DNA from: CAZPAV01 sp964584755
GTDB taxonomy: Bacteria > Actinomycetota > Acidimicrobiia > Spongiisociales > UBA5794
NCBI GenBank assembly: GCA_964584755.1
Contig: CAZPAV010000013.1
Location: 1 to 61,323 of the forward strand
Direction: 5' to 3'
Length of the DNA: 61,323 bases
This document shows positions 24,738 through 33,074 of this stretch, piece after piece. A model generated the notes under the pieces. That model was not told the DNA's origin and did not search any database. It was given only the letters and a program-made list of their open reading frames with translations. A program made the position numbers and the translations under genes. How positions within the stretch are numbered: position 1 is the stretch's first letter; each line of letters opens with the position of its first letter.

Positions 24738-24983
24738 TCAAGCGTTCAGCTTCTTCTCGACGAGGTCGACGGCCTCTCCCACCGTGCCGATCTGCTCGGC
24801 TTCCTCGTCCGGGATCTTCACGCCGAAGTTGTCCTCGAGCGCCATGAGGAGCTCCACGACGCCGAGCGAGTCGACCTCGAGATCCTCTTCGAACTTCGCG
24901 TCCATCGAGATCTTCTCACGCTCGATACCGAGCTCCTCGACGAGCAGGTCGACCAACTTCGACTCGATCTCGGCTCGCTCCAT
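24738..24983 (-). CDS. acpP: Acyl carrier protein
   Basis: Small acidic protein of 81 aa that carries growing acyl chains on phosphopantetheine. The attachment Ser is in EVDSLGVVELL (Ser39), the standard DSL motif, followed by FGVKIPDEEAEQIGTVGE. AAGGAGG stands 9 nt before the ATG at 24983. It sits 26 bp after fabG and 11 bp before fabF, so it belongs to the fatty-acid operon. Confidence 0.97.
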   Translation of the reverse strand: MERAEIESKLVDLLVEELGIEREKISMDAKFEEDLEVDSLGVVELLMALEDNFGVKIPDEEAEQIGTVGEAVDLVEKKLNA

Positions 24984-25009
24984 GGCCGTCAGCCTCCTTC
25001 CGGTGATCG

Positions 25010-25744
25010 CTACAGGGCCAGGCCACCGTCGACGACGATGACCTGGCCGGTGATGTAGGCGGCATCGTCGGAGGCAAGATAGCCGACCAGCGACGCCACC
25101 TCTTCCGGACGGCCGAGCCTGCCGAGGGCGATCCGCTCGACCACGTCGCCGGCGACGTCGGGACCGAGTGCGGCCGTCATGTCCGTCTCGATGAAACCGG
25201 GCGCGACCACGTTGGCGGTGATACCCCGCGATCCCACCTCCTTGGCCACGGCACGGGTGAAGCCGATGATCCCCGCCTTCGAAGCCGCGTAGTTGGCCTG
25301 GCCCGGGTTCCCCGAGATCCCGGCGACCGAGCTCATCGAGATGATCCTCCCCCAGCGGGCGCGCAGCATTCCCCGGAGGGCGGCACGCGTGCAGAGATAC
25401 ACGGACCGGAGGTTCGTCTGGATGACGTCGTCCCACTCCGCAGGTCGCATCCGGAGGAGGAGATCGTCGCGGGTGATGCCCGCGTTGTTCACGAGCACCT
25501 CGACCTTCCCCAGCTCCGTGCCGATCTGCTCGAACATCGACGTGACCGCCGCCTCGTCCCCCACGTCGGCACGCACCGCCATCGCCTCGCCGCCCTCGGC
25601 GCGAATGGCGGCCACGACCCGCGCCGCGGCCTCCTCGTTCGTGGCGTAGTTCACGGCGATGCGATGCCCCCGGCTCCCCAGGCGCAGGGCGATGGCCCGG
25701 CCGATCCCGCGGGAGCCTCCCGTGACGAGGACGATGCGGCTCAT
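25010..25744 (-). CDS. fabG: 3-oxoacyl-[acyl-carrier-protein] reductase
   Basis: Short-chain dehydrogenase of 244 aa that reduces 3-oxoacyl-ACP with NADPH. The cofactor loop is TGGSRGIG near residue 8, NNAG is present, and the catalytic Ser-Tyr-Lys are in SSVAGISGNPGQANYAASKAG. The C-terminus YITGQVIVVDGGLAL is typical. The ATG overlaps the fabH stop (ATGA). Its place between fabH and acpP makes FabG more likely than another SDR. Confidence 0.95.
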   Translation of the reverse strand: MSRIVLVTGGSRGIGRAIALRLGSRGHRIAVNYATNEEAAARVVAAIRAEGGEAMAVRADVGDEAAVTSMFEQIGTELGKVEVLVNNAGITRDDLLLRMRPAEWDDVIQTNLRSVYLCTRAALRGMLRARWGRIISMSSVAGISGNPGQANYAASKAGIIGFTRAVAKEVGSRGITANVVAPGFIETDMTAALGPDVAGDVVERIALGRLGRPEEVASLVGYLASDDAAYITGQVIVVDGGLAL

Positions 25745-26802
25745 CGCGACTTCGCCTCCTGGAGCCGCAGCAGGATCTCGAGACCGGTCTCGGAGGTCGG
25801 GGGCAGCGCGGCGTCGCTCCGTCCCACCGGCGTGACCCGTCCTCCCCACCGCACGGTGGTCGCCCCCCAGGTCAGGCCCGCGCCGAACGCGGCGAGCACG
25901 ACGTGGGCTCCGGGTCGGACCCATCCCTCCTCGAGCGCCTCGGTCAGGGCGATGGGGATGCTCGCCGCCGAGGTGTTGCCGTAGGACTGGATGTTCGTAT
26001 AGACCTGCCCCTCGGTGAGACCGAGTCGCCTCGCCACCGCGTCGATGATGCGGATGTTCGCCTGATGTGGAACGAGGAGATCGACGTCGGCGAGGTCGAG
26101 GCCGGCGTCCTCCACGGCCCGGACCGCGGCGGCGCCCATGCGCACCACGGCGTGGCGGAAGACCTCACGCCCGTCCATCTCGATCCGCAGCGGCGCCGGG
26201 TTCCCGGCGAACTCGGTCCCCGCCCCGGTGGCCGTCAGCGAACCGGTCAGGGTTCCGTCGGCACCCGTGTTGATGGAGAGGATCCCGTCGTCGCCGTCGG
26301 TCGCCTCGAGGACGACCGCGCCGGCCCCGTCTCCGAAGAGGACGGCCGTGGAACGCTCCGTGAAGTCGAGGTAGGGGGAGAGCTTCTCCGAGCCGATCAC
26401 GAGGATGCGCCGTGCGCTCCCGGCGGCGATGAGGCCGTTGGCGAGCTCGAGTCCGTAGATGAACCCGGTGCATCCGGCGTTCACGTCGATCGCCCCGGCC
26501 CGCGCCATGCCCATCTCGGCCTGGACGTAGCAGGCTTCGGCGGGGATCTGCCGGTCGCCGGTGCAGGTGGCCACGACGACGAAGTCGATCTCCAGGGGGT
26601 CGAGCCCGGCGGCGGCGAGCGCCTGCCGGCCGGCGACGACCGCCATGTCGGTGTTCCGCACGTGGGCGATGCGACGTTCCTTGATCCCCGACCGCGTCGT
26701 GATCCATTCGTCGGAGGTGTCCATCACCCCCGCGAGATCCTCGTTCGTCAGGACGGGGGCGGGAGTGCAACGCCCCCAGCCGGTGATGGTTCCTCTCGGC
26801 AT
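25741..26802 (-). CDS. fabH: 3-oxoacyl-[acyl-carrier-protein] synthase III
   Basis: Initiating condensing enzyme of 353 aa that joins acyl-CoA to malonyl-ACP. Catalytic Cys in DVNAGCTGFIYGL, His in VPHQANIRI and Asn in SYGNTSAASIP form the FabH triad. The ATG at 26802 follows GGAGAGGAGACG. The frame is open upstream to 26895 but that is fabD antisense-type shadow. The C-terminus runs about 20 residues past the usual end. It is 22 bp downstream of fabD. Confidence 0.96.
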   Translation of the reverse strand: MPRGTITGWGRCTPAPVLTNEDLAGVMDTSDEWITTRSGIKERRIAHVRNTDMAVVAGRQALAAAGLDPLEIDFVVVATCTGDRQIPAEACYVQAEMGMARAGAIDVNAGCTGFIYGLELANGLIAAGSARRILVIGSEKLSPYLDFTERSTAVLFGDGAGAVVLEATDGDDGILSINTGADGTLTGSLTATGAGTEFAGNPAPLRIEMDGREVFRHAVVRMGAAAVRAVEDAGLDLADVDLLVPHQANIRIIDAVARRLGLTEGQVYTNIQSYGNTSAASIPIALTEALEEGWVRPGAHVVLAAFGAGLTWGATTVRWGGRVTPVGRSDAALPPTSETGLEILLRLQEAKSR

Positions 26803-26824
26803 CGTCTCCTCTCCCTCCGCTCCA

Positions 26825-27757
26825 TCATCGTACCGACAGCCGGGCGGCGACCTCGGGGACGTCCGCCCGCCGTGAGCAGACGAGCACCTCCGCACCGGGC
26901 ACCGTGCGACGAGCCAGCCCTGCGGTCACGTCCCCGGGCCCGACATGGACGAAGACCTCGATGCCCGCCTCCGCCATGTGCTCGAGCGTCTCCGCGAACC
27001 GGACCGGGGCAACGAGCTGCTCCGCGAGGAGGCGGCGGGGCTCCGTCGCGGGTCGCGCCGTGACGTTGGCGTAGACGGGGAACCGTGGCGGCGCGAAGGA
27101 GGTGGCGGCGAGCGCGTCGGCGAGGCGGGCCGCGGCGGAGGCCATGAACGGCGAGTGGAAGGCGCCGGCGACCGTCAGCGGGATGGCGCGCCGGGCTCCC
27201 AGCTCCCTGGCGCGGGCGACGAGCCACTCGACGTCCACGGCGCCCCCCGCCAGCACGACCTGTCCCGGGGCGTTGAGGTTCGCCACCCACAGCCGGCCTC
27301 CCTCCTCACGGCGCCGCCGCGCGATCGCCGCGGCGACCTCGGGCGTCGCCCCCAGGAGCGCCGCCATGCCGGAGGGCTCGGCACGGGCGGCCTCCTCCAT
27401 GGCGCGGCCCCGTTCCGCGACGAGCCGCAACCCGGCCGGGTAGGAGAGGGCTCCCGCCGCCGCCAGCGCGGTGTACTCGCCCAGGGAGTGTCCGGCGGCC
27501 GCCGCCGGTGGGTGATCGAGTGTCGCGGCGAGCTCGCTCCAGAGCGCATACGCCACCGCGTACAGGGCGGGCTGGGCTCGATCGGTGCGGGTGAGCTCCT
27601 CCTCGGGGCCGTGGGCGACGACCTCGGCGAGCGACCACCCGAGCACCTCGTCCGCGGGGCGACCCAGGAGGTCCGGCCGTGCGGCGAAGAGATCCGCGCC
27701 CATGCCGACCCGCTGGCTGCCCTGGCCGGGGAAGAGGATGGCGAATCGTGGCGGCAT
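26825..27757 (-). CDS. fabD: Malonyl CoA-acyl carrier protein transacylase
   Basis: Protein of 310 aa that loads malonate onto ACP. It begins FAILFPGQGSQ, has the nucleophile Ser in GHSLGEY and the catalytic His in GAFHSPFM, and QPALYAVAYAL. It is the first gene of the fatty-acid operon. The ATG at 27757 has GGAG close by; a GTG at 27763 is also possible. TACCGT at 27782-27777 is a candidate -10 that would give a very short leader. Confidence 0.95.
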   Translation of the reverse strand: MPPRFAILFPGQGSQRVGMGADLFAARPDLLGRPADEVLGWSLAEVVAHGPEEELTRTDRAQPALYAVAYALWSELAATLDHPPAAAAGHSLGEYTALAAAGALSYPAGLRLVAERGRAMEEAARAEPSGMAALLGATPEVAAAIARRRREEGGRLWVANLNAPGQVVLAGGAVDVEWLVARARELGARRAIPLTVAGAFHSPFMASAAARLADALAATSFAPPRFPVYANVTARPATEPRRLLAEQLVAPVRFAETLEHMAEAGIEVFVHVGPGDVTAGLARRTVPGAEVLVCSRRADVPEVAARLSVR

Positions 27758-27849
27758 GCGCACTCCGCTGTCGGGGACGGTACGGCGATCGGACCACCAG
27801 AAGGCCGCCGAGGTTTCGCGCCACGACCGCCGTGGTGACCGACGGGAGG

Positions 27850-29067
27850 CTAGCGCGCGCCGGGCCCGGCGTGGACGGAGGGTGCGGGGGCGGAGTCCCC
27901 CCGAGCGAGCACGCGGCGGATCCCGCGCACGGCCTGGGAGATTCGGTGCTCGTTCTCCACGAGGGCGAAGCGCACGAACCCCTCGCCGGACGGACCGAAG
28001 CCGACGCCGGGACTCACCGCGACCTTCGCCTCGTCGAGGAGGTGGAGGGCGAACTCGAGGGACCCCATGGCCCGGTACCGCTCCGGAATGGGCGCCCACA
28101 GGAACATCGTGCCCCGGGGGCTCGGCACGGACCAGCCCGCCCGACGCAGCCCCTCGACGAGGACGTTTCTCCGCCGCCGGTACGTCTCCACCACCGTGGG
28201 GACGTGATCGTCGCACTCGTTGAGCGCGATGATGGCGGCGATCTGGATCGGTTGGAACGTCCCGTAGTCCAGGTACGACTTGAGCTGGGCGAGCGCGGCG
28301 ATCGCCTCGCGATTTCCCACCACGAACCCGACCCGCCACCCCGCCATCGAGTGGCTCTTCGAGAGGGTGTACAGCTCCACCCCGATCTCCTTGGCGCCGG
28401 CGGCCTGGAGGAGGCTCGGAGGCTCGTAGCCGTCGAAGGCGATGTCCGCGTACGCGAAGTCGTGGACGACGAAGACCTCGTGCTCCCGGGCGAAGGCGAC
28501 GAGGCGCTCGAAGAAGTCGAGGTCGACGCATGCGGTCGTGGGGTTGTGAGGAAAGGACACCACGATGACCCGCGGTCGAGGCCAGGATCGCTGGAAGGCG
28601 AGGAGGAGCCGATCGAAGAAGTCGACATCGGTCGAGAGGTTCACCCGGTGGACCTCGGCCCCGGCGAGCGCGGGACCGTAGATGTGGATCGGGTAGGAGG
28701 GCTCGGGGACGAGCGCGACGTCCCCGGGCTGGAGCAGCACCCACATGAGGTGGGAGAGCCCCTCCTTGGCGCCGATGGTGTTGATCACCTCGCTCTCCGG
28801 ATCCAGCTCGACGCCGAAGCGCCGCCGGTACCGGTCCGCGACGGCTCGTCGCAGGTTGGGGAGGCCCCGGGACGCCGAGTAGCGATGGTTCCGCGGGTTC
28901 CGGGCAGCCTCGACGAGCTTCTCGACGACCACCGGCGGCGAGGCGAGGTCCGGGTTCCCGAAGCCGAGATCGACGACGTCGACGCCGGCGCGACGCGCCT
29001 CGAGCTTGCGCCGATTCACCTCGGCGAAGACGTACGGGGGGAGGTCGTCGACCCGTCGGAACCGCAT
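27850..29067 (-). CDS. Class I/II PLP aminotransferase (AlaC / LL-DAP aminotransferase-like)
   Basis: Fold type I aminotransferase of 405 aa. The PLP lysine is in YTLSKSHSMAGWRVGF, the PLP-binding Asp/Tyr in VVHDFAYADIAF, and SFPHNPTT supplies the Asn. The sequence resembles E. coli AlaC and the LL-diaminopimelate aminotransferase relatives, so glutamate-pyruvate transamination is the best guess; a diaminopimelate role cannot be excluded since the cell wall needs DAP. The ATG at 29067 lies 8 nt after a minus-strand TACCCT. The start of the DUF1232 gene's end is 23 bp upstream. Confidence 0.85.
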   Translation of the reverse strand: MRFRRVDDLPPYVFAEVNRRKLEARRAGVDVVDLGFGNPDLASPPVVVEKLVEAARNPRNHRYSASRGLPNLRRAVADRYRRRFGVELDPESEVINTIGAKEGLSHLMWVLLQPGDVALVPEPSYPIHIYGPALAGAEVHRVNLSTDVDFFDRLLLAFQRSWPRPRVIVVSFPHNPTTACVDLDFFERLVAFAREHEVFVVHDFAYADIAFDGYEPPSLLQAAGAKEIGVELYTLSKSHSMAGWRVGFVVGNREAIAALAQLKSYLDYGTFQPIQIAAIIALNECDDHVPTVVETYRRRRNVLVEGLRRAGWSVPSPRGTMFLWAPIPERYRAMGSLEFALHLLDEAKVAVSPGVGFGPSGEGFVRFALVENEHRISQAVRGIRRVLARGDSAPAPSVHAGPGAR

Positions 29068-29075
29068 GACGCGGC

Positions 29076-29081
29076 AGGGTA
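29076..29081 (-). promoter_or_regulatory. -10 hexamer for a leaderless mRNA (aminotransferase)
   Basis: TACCCT on the minus strand, 8 nt before the ATG at 29067, with no ribosome site between. Confidence 0.45.
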
Positions 29082-29089
29082 CTGCGTGA

Positions 29090-29524
29090 TCAGCGCGCGA
29101 GGAAACGCCGGACCGGCCCCGGCAGCAGCTCCATGCCGAAGGCGAAGAACGCGTCGACGAGGTCGAGGGCGTCCTCGGAGCCGTCCCAATGCTCGAGGGC
29201 GACCTCCCGGCCGGCGCCCCGGAGGAGGAGGTGGACCGCGACGAGCACGAGGACGACGTCGTCGAGCTGCCCCACCCCCGGGAGGACGTCCGGCACGAGA
29301 TCGACCGGCGCGACCACGTAGGCGAGGACGGCGCCGGCCAGCACCTTACGGCGCATGGGCACCCGCGGATCGCGCAGGAGCCGGACGAGGAGCCGGAGGA
29401 GATGGGGAAGGACGAGCAGCGCCTCCCGCAGGACGTCGCCGGGACGGCGACGGGGCGGCACCACCTCCGGTACCGCCGCGAGCGGTCGGGAGCCACCCGC
29501 CAAAGCCGTCGGCGAGACGCTCAT
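29090..29524 (-). CDS. DUF1232 (YkvA-like) membrane protein
   Basis: Protein of 144 aa. The centre PMRRKVLAGAVLAYVVAPVDLVPDVLPGVGQLDDVVLVLVA holds the family signature YxxxPxDLxPDxxPxxGxlDD (about residues 63-105), which forms a membrane hairpin. Function is unknown. The ATG overlaps the stop of the ROK kinase gene (ATGA), which suggests co-translation with it. The open frame upstream is a shadow of the kinase. Confidence 0.85.
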   Translation of the reverse strand: MSVSPTALAGGSRPLAAVPEVVPPRRRPGDVLREALLVLPHLLRLLVRLLRDPRVPMRRKVLAGAVLAYVVAPVDLVPDVLPGVGQLDDVVLVLVAVHLLLRGAGREVALEHWDGSEDALDLVDAFFAFGMELLPGPVRRFLAR

Positions 29525-30465
29525 CCGAGGACTACGGCGCCGGTGACGACGGCGTGAGCGAGCCGGCCGGCACCGATGGCGCCGGCGTCGGGACCGAGCC
29601 CGGCGACGAGGATGGGCGGGACGAGCCGGTGGACGCCGCCGTGCAGACAGTCGGCCACCACCCGTCGGGCGGGGCCGAGGATGGACTCCCCCACCGACCC
29701 GAGCCCGCCTCCCACGACGACGACCTCGGGATCGAAGACGTTGATGAGGCTGCACAGTCCCCGTCCCAGCTCCCCACCCACCTGGGCGACGAGTCCGCGG
29801 GCGATCTCGTCGCCGGCGTCGGCGGCCGCGGTGATGGCCTCGCCGGTCGGCGGGGTCCTCTCGAAACGCCGCGCGAAGGAGCTGTCCGGGTTGAGGGCCA
29901 TCACCTCGCGGGCGAGCCGAACGAGCGCGGGACCCGACGCGACCGTCTCCCAGCATCCCCGCTTGCCACAGTCGCAGAGGATCCCGCCCGGGTCGTACTG
30001 CATGTGTCCCCACTCCCCGGCGAAGGACTCCCCCCGGTACAGGGCGCCGTCGATGACGATCCCGCCTCCGATGCCCGTGCCGAGCGTCACCACGAGCACG
30101 TTCCGGTAGCCGCGGGCGGAGCCCAGTTCGAGCTCCCCCCACGCGGCGACGTTGGCGTCGTTGTCGACGACGACGGCCACCCCGAGCTCGTTCTCGAGGA
30201 TCGCCCGCACCGGCAGGTCGGTGCCCGGGACGTGGGGTCCCCAGACGAAGACGCCCTCGGGCCACCGGACCAGGCCGGCGAGGCCGACCCCCACGGCGGT
30301 GACGTCCCCGGACCAGACGGAGCGGGCCGCCTCGGCGGCGACCCGAGCCGGCACCTCGGTGGCGCGCGGCGTGTCCATGCGCTCCCGGTCGACGACGGTG
30401 CCCGCGTCGTCGAGACGGACCGCGAGCACCTTCGTCCCGCCGATGTCGATCCCGATGGTCGTCAT
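29521..30465 (-). CDS. ROK-family sugar kinase (glucokinase-like)
   Basis: Protein of 314 aa that would phosphorylate a hexose with ATP. ATP loop DIGGTKVLAVRLD at the N-terminus; LGTGIGGGIVIDG; sugar-binding GEWGHMQYDPGG; and the ROK zinc site CDCGKRGCWETVASG. The catalytic Asp is in VVDNDANVAAWGE. No DNA-binding domain, so a kinase rather than a repressor. Glucokinase is likely in actinobacteria but is not proven by sequence. Start ATG at 30465; TAGCCT lies 10 nt upstream. Confidence 0.9.
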   Translation of the reverse strand: MTTIGIDIGGTKVLAVRLDDAGTVVDRERMDTPRATEVPARVAAEAARSVWSGDVTAVGVGLAGLVRWPEGVFVWGPHVPGTDLPVRAILENELGVAVVVDNDANVAAWGELELGSARGYRNVLVVTLGTGIGGGIVIDGALYRGESFAGEWGHMQYDPGGILCDCGKRGCWETVASGPALVRLAREVMALNPDSSFARRFERTPPTGEAITAAADAGDEIARGLVAQVGGELGRGLCSLINVFDPEVVVVGGGLGSVGESILGPARRVVADCLHGGVHRLVPPILVAGLGPDAGAIGAGRLAHAVVTGAVVLG

Positions 30466-30508
30466 GACCGGCAAGAGGCTAGGGGCTCGACACGGCGACC
30501 GCGTGCGA

Positions 30509-30709
30509 CTACTCGACCTCGATGTGGGTCGGGCCCTCGGGCCGGTCCTCCTCGTGCGGCTCCTCACGGACGACGGCGACGACCTCCTCGAGGATCGCCC
30601 CCATCCCGACGGCCACCTCGTAGGCGGCGCGGACGAAGTGGATCCCGGCGCGGCGGAGCCCTCTCCGGAACGGTTTCTGCTCCCGGATCCGCTCGTACAT
30701 GTCGCTCAC
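30509..30709 (-). CDS. Small hypothetical protein coupled to the Get3/ArsA-like gene
   Basis: Protein of 66 aa, start ATG at 30709 overlapping the stop of the ArsA-like gene (ATGA). The N-terminus is basic (YERIREQKPFRRGLRRAG), the middle forms an amphipathic helix (IHFVRAAYEVAVGMGAILEEV) and the end is acidic. I do not recognise it. The tight overlap and the length of the open frame support a real gene. It may assist the ATPase, but nothing in it proves this. Confidence 0.55.
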   Translation of the reverse strand: MSDMYERIREQKPFRRGLRRAGIHFVRAAYEVAVGMGAILEEVVAVVREEPHEEDRPEGPTHIEVE

Positions 30710-31890
30710 TCCTTCACCCCGAACGTGACCCGCAGCTCGCCCTCGGCAAGCCGCGCCCGCAACACATCCCGACGGCGCAGGGAGTCGGGCAGGAGGATGG
30801 ACCGCCGGTACCGGCCCACGGTGACGACGAGCTCGTCCTCGTGCCGCAGGACGTCGAGCTCACCCCGCTCCGCCAGCGGGATGGCGAGGACGAGCACGAG
30901 CCGATCGGTCCCGTCCTCCCCGGTCTCCTCCTCCACCCGGAAGGGGCGGACCCGGGACAGACGGGCGGTGGGATCCCGCTCCCCGTACAGCTCCTCGCCG
31001 ACGATGCGCAGTCTGGCGACGCCGACCATCTCCTCGTCGAAGAGCCGCAGGGTCTGGATCTCCACCCCCGCGAAGCTCTCCTCCACGGTGGCGAGATGCT
31101 CCCGCTGGATCGCCCGCCACCGCCGGAAGTAGGGGTCGGTGACGCGGTCCGGGAGGACGCGGTTGACGATGGCCGCGTCCACCGCGTACCCGAACAACCC
31201 GAGGTAGGTGTACGTGCGACGCGCCTCGGAGATGACCATCTTCTCCGGGTTCATCACCAGCCGCGCCGAGGTCACCTCCGGGTCGGAGAGGATCTCCCGA
31301 ATGCCCTCGAGGCGCTCGTAGAAGCGGGTGACCGCCTCGAAGACCTCGTCGTCGGCCACGGGCAGGCTCGACACCCGGCTGAGCACCGGACGGACCACCC
31401 TCGTGACCCGGCGCCCGAGCGGGAACATCCGCTCCATGTACCAGGACATGACCTCGGGCAGGCTCAGCAGTCGCAGCGTCTCGGCGGTGGGGGCGCAGTC
31501 GACGACGATCACGTCGTACCGGCCCGAGCGGACGTGGTCGCGCACGTTCGCCAGGGAGAAGATCTCGTCCATCCCCGGGAAGACCGTCAGCTCCTCCGCC
31601 TCCACGCCCTTGAGGCCCGACCAGTCGAACAGCTCGGTCAGGTAGTCGCGTACGGCGCCCCACGCCTCCTCGAGTCGCTGTTGGGCATCGATCTGCTGGG
31701 CGTCGAGCCGCTCGACGACGCGGGTGGGCGCATCGCCGAGGCCCACCTGGAAGGCGTCGGCGAGGGAGTGGGCCGGGTCGGTCGACATGACGAGGGTCCG
31801 GTGTCCCAGGTCCGCCGAGCGGATCGCGGTCGCCGCCGCCACCGTGGTCTTCCCCACCCCGCCCTTCCCGGTGACGAGGATGACACGCAT
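30706..31890 (-). CDS. Get3/ArsA-like ATPase
   Basis: Protein of 394 aa in the SIMIBI P-loop class. The deviant Walker A GKGGVGKTT is at residues 8-16, switch II region STDPAHSLADAF, and DCAPTAETLRLLSLPE matches ArsA/Get3. The C-terminal 90 residues (RVRPFRVEEETGEDG onward to VTFGVKE) form a small-heat-shock-like beta domain seen in actinobacterial and chloroplast relatives. No arsenite-site cysteines are apparent, so metal export is unlikely. The ATG overlaps the SRPBCC stop by one base. Confidence 0.88.
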   Translation of the reverse strand: MRVILVTGKGGVGKTTVAAATAIRSADLGHRTLVMSTDPAHSLADAFQVGLGDAPTRVVERLDAQQIDAQQRLEEAWGAVRDYLTELFDWSGLKGVEAEELTVFPGMDEIFSLANVRDHVRSGRYDVIVVDCAPTAETLRLLSLPEVMSWYMERMFPLGRRVTRVVRPVLSRVSSLPVADDEVFEAVTRFYERLEGIREILSDPEVTSARLVMNPEKMVISEARRTYTYLGLFGYAVDAAIVNRVLPDRVTDPYFRRWRAIQREHLATVEESFAGVEIQTLRLFDEEMVGVARLRIVGEELYGERDPTARLSRVRPFRVEEETGEDGTDRLVLVLAIPLAERGELDVLRHEDELVVTVGRYRRSILLPDSLRRRDVLRARLAEGELRVTFGVKE

Positions 31891-32324
31891 CAAGCGGTGG
31901 CCTCGGCCCGCCGCTTCAGCCCTCGCAGCGCGGTGCCGACGATCTGCCGCTCCGCCTGGCGGCGCAGGAAGCCGGGCACGCGAAACGCCGGCTCCACACG
32001 GAGGGCGTAGACGACCTCGGTCCCGCCGTCGGGGAGCTCGTGGAACTCGTAGCTGCCCTCGAGGGCGACGAGATCCTCGTTGGGGATCGCGGTCCAGGAG
32101 AACCCCGTCTCCCCGTACTCGTACTCGAGGGTGTACGCGATCTCCTTGATCATCGCGTCGACGACGAAATCCGCCCGGTGGGGCCGTCCCTCCTCGTCGG
32201 TCTCGGTGACCGAGACGGAGCGGACACCGCCGGCCCACTCGGGGTAGCTCTCGAGGTCGAGGGCCACCTCGTGCACGTGGTCGGGTGGAGCCGAGACCTC
32301 GATCTTCTGCACCGTGCCTTCCAT
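31890..32324 (-). CDS. SRPBCC (polyketide cyclase/START-like) domain protein
   Basis: Protein of 144 aa. The helix-grip fold is suggested by EVSAPPDHVHEVALDLESYPEWAGGVRSVSV, the classic SRPBCC opening, and ending LRRQAERQIVGTALRGLKRRAE. It probably binds a hydrophobic ligand or lipid. In actinobacteria such proteins are often next to Get3-like ATPases, as here. AGGGAAGG precedes the ATG. It starts the three-gene unit SRPBCC - ATPase - 66-aa protein. Confidence 0.88.
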   Translation of the reverse strand: MEGTVQKIEVSAPPDHVHEVALDLESYPEWAGGVRSVSVTETDEEGRPHRADFVVDAMIKEIAYTLEYEYGETGFSWTAIPNEDLVALEGSYEFHELPDGGTEVVYALRVEPAFRVPGFLRRQAERQIVGTALRGLKRRAEATA

Positions 32325-32356
32325 GCGCCTTCCCTGCTCGCGCGCTGCGAAGCGTA

Positions 32357-33067
32357 TCAGGGCGCCGCCCGGACGCGGACGTACCCCAGCTCGTACGTCA
32401 CGACCTCGTCGTCACGGGGATGCTCACGGCGGAAGCGCCGCAGACCCGCCTCGATCTCCTCCGCAGCGAGGAGCTGGAGGGTGCTCACGAAGCCCGCCCG
32501 GACCGCGGCGACCCAGTCGCCGGCCCTCCGCCACACCGCCTCGGGTCGGGAGGCGACCCCGACCCGGCATCCGAGCGTCTCCAGGTGGCTCGCCAGCGCG
32601 CCGGGCCCGGGGAAGCGCCGCCGGTCGATCTCGGCCACCGAGGGGAACCACCGCGCCAGGTGGGAACGAGCGTGATGCTCGGGGCCGAGCGTCCACACCT
32701 CCACACGGCCTCCGGGGACGAGGACGCGCACCGCCTCCTCGAGCGCGAGCCGCCAGTCCCCGTAGTGGATGGAGAGGTGGAAGTACACGAGATGGAAGGA
32801 GCCGGACCGGAAGGGCAGCGCCTGGGCGCTCCCCCCGACGGCACGGACGCCGGCACGCCGCGCCGCGGCCTGCAGCATTCCCGCCGCGGGGTCGAGGACG
32901 ACGGCGAAGAGCCCCCGACGGGCCCACACCGCGGCGTGGTCGCCCCGCCCGCCGCCCACGTCGACGGCTCGGCTCCCCCGTTCGAGCCCGGCGACAGCGT
33001 CCGCGGCGCGGCGGAGGGAGGCGGGCGACGGCGGCCGGTGTCGATACCCGGCGGCGAGTCGTTCCAG
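32357..33067 (-). CDS. SAM-dependent methyltransferase, start codon unclear
   Basis: Class I methyltransferase of about 236 aa. Motif I is SRAVDVGGGRGDHAAVWA, motif II VVLDPAAGMLQAAARR, and ALPFRSGSFHLVYFHLSIHY follows, as in UbiE-like enzymes. Substrate unknown. The N-terminal homologous region begins around DVDLERLAAGYRHR, but no ATG, GTG or TTG is in frame near it; the nearest are far inside the upstream phosphoesterase gene. I placed the start at a CTG (33067); the GTC at 33085 is another possibility if a non-standard codon or a base error is involved. It overlaps or abuts the phosphoesterase. Confidence 0.7.
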   Translation of the reverse strand: MERLAAGYRHRPPSPASLRRAADAVAGLERGSRAVDVGGGRGDHAAVWARRGLFAVVLDPAAGMLQAAARRAGVRAVGGSAQALPFRSGSFHLVYFHLSIHYGDWRLALEEAVRVLVPGGRVEVWTLGPEHHARSHLARWFPSVAEIDRRRFPGPGALASHLETLGCRVGVASRPEAVWRRAGDWVAAVRAGFVSTLQLLAAEEIEAGLRRFRREHPRDDEVVTYELGYVRVRAAP

Positions 33068-33074
33068 GTCGACG

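Noticed and set aside
27679..32010. A very long plus-strand open frame (1443 codons) opposite fabD, the aminotransferase, ROK kinase and ArsA genes
   Set aside because: It is the antisense shadow of well-recognised minus-strand genes; its protein is Arg/Gly/Asp-rich with no motif, as expected in very GC-rich DNA.
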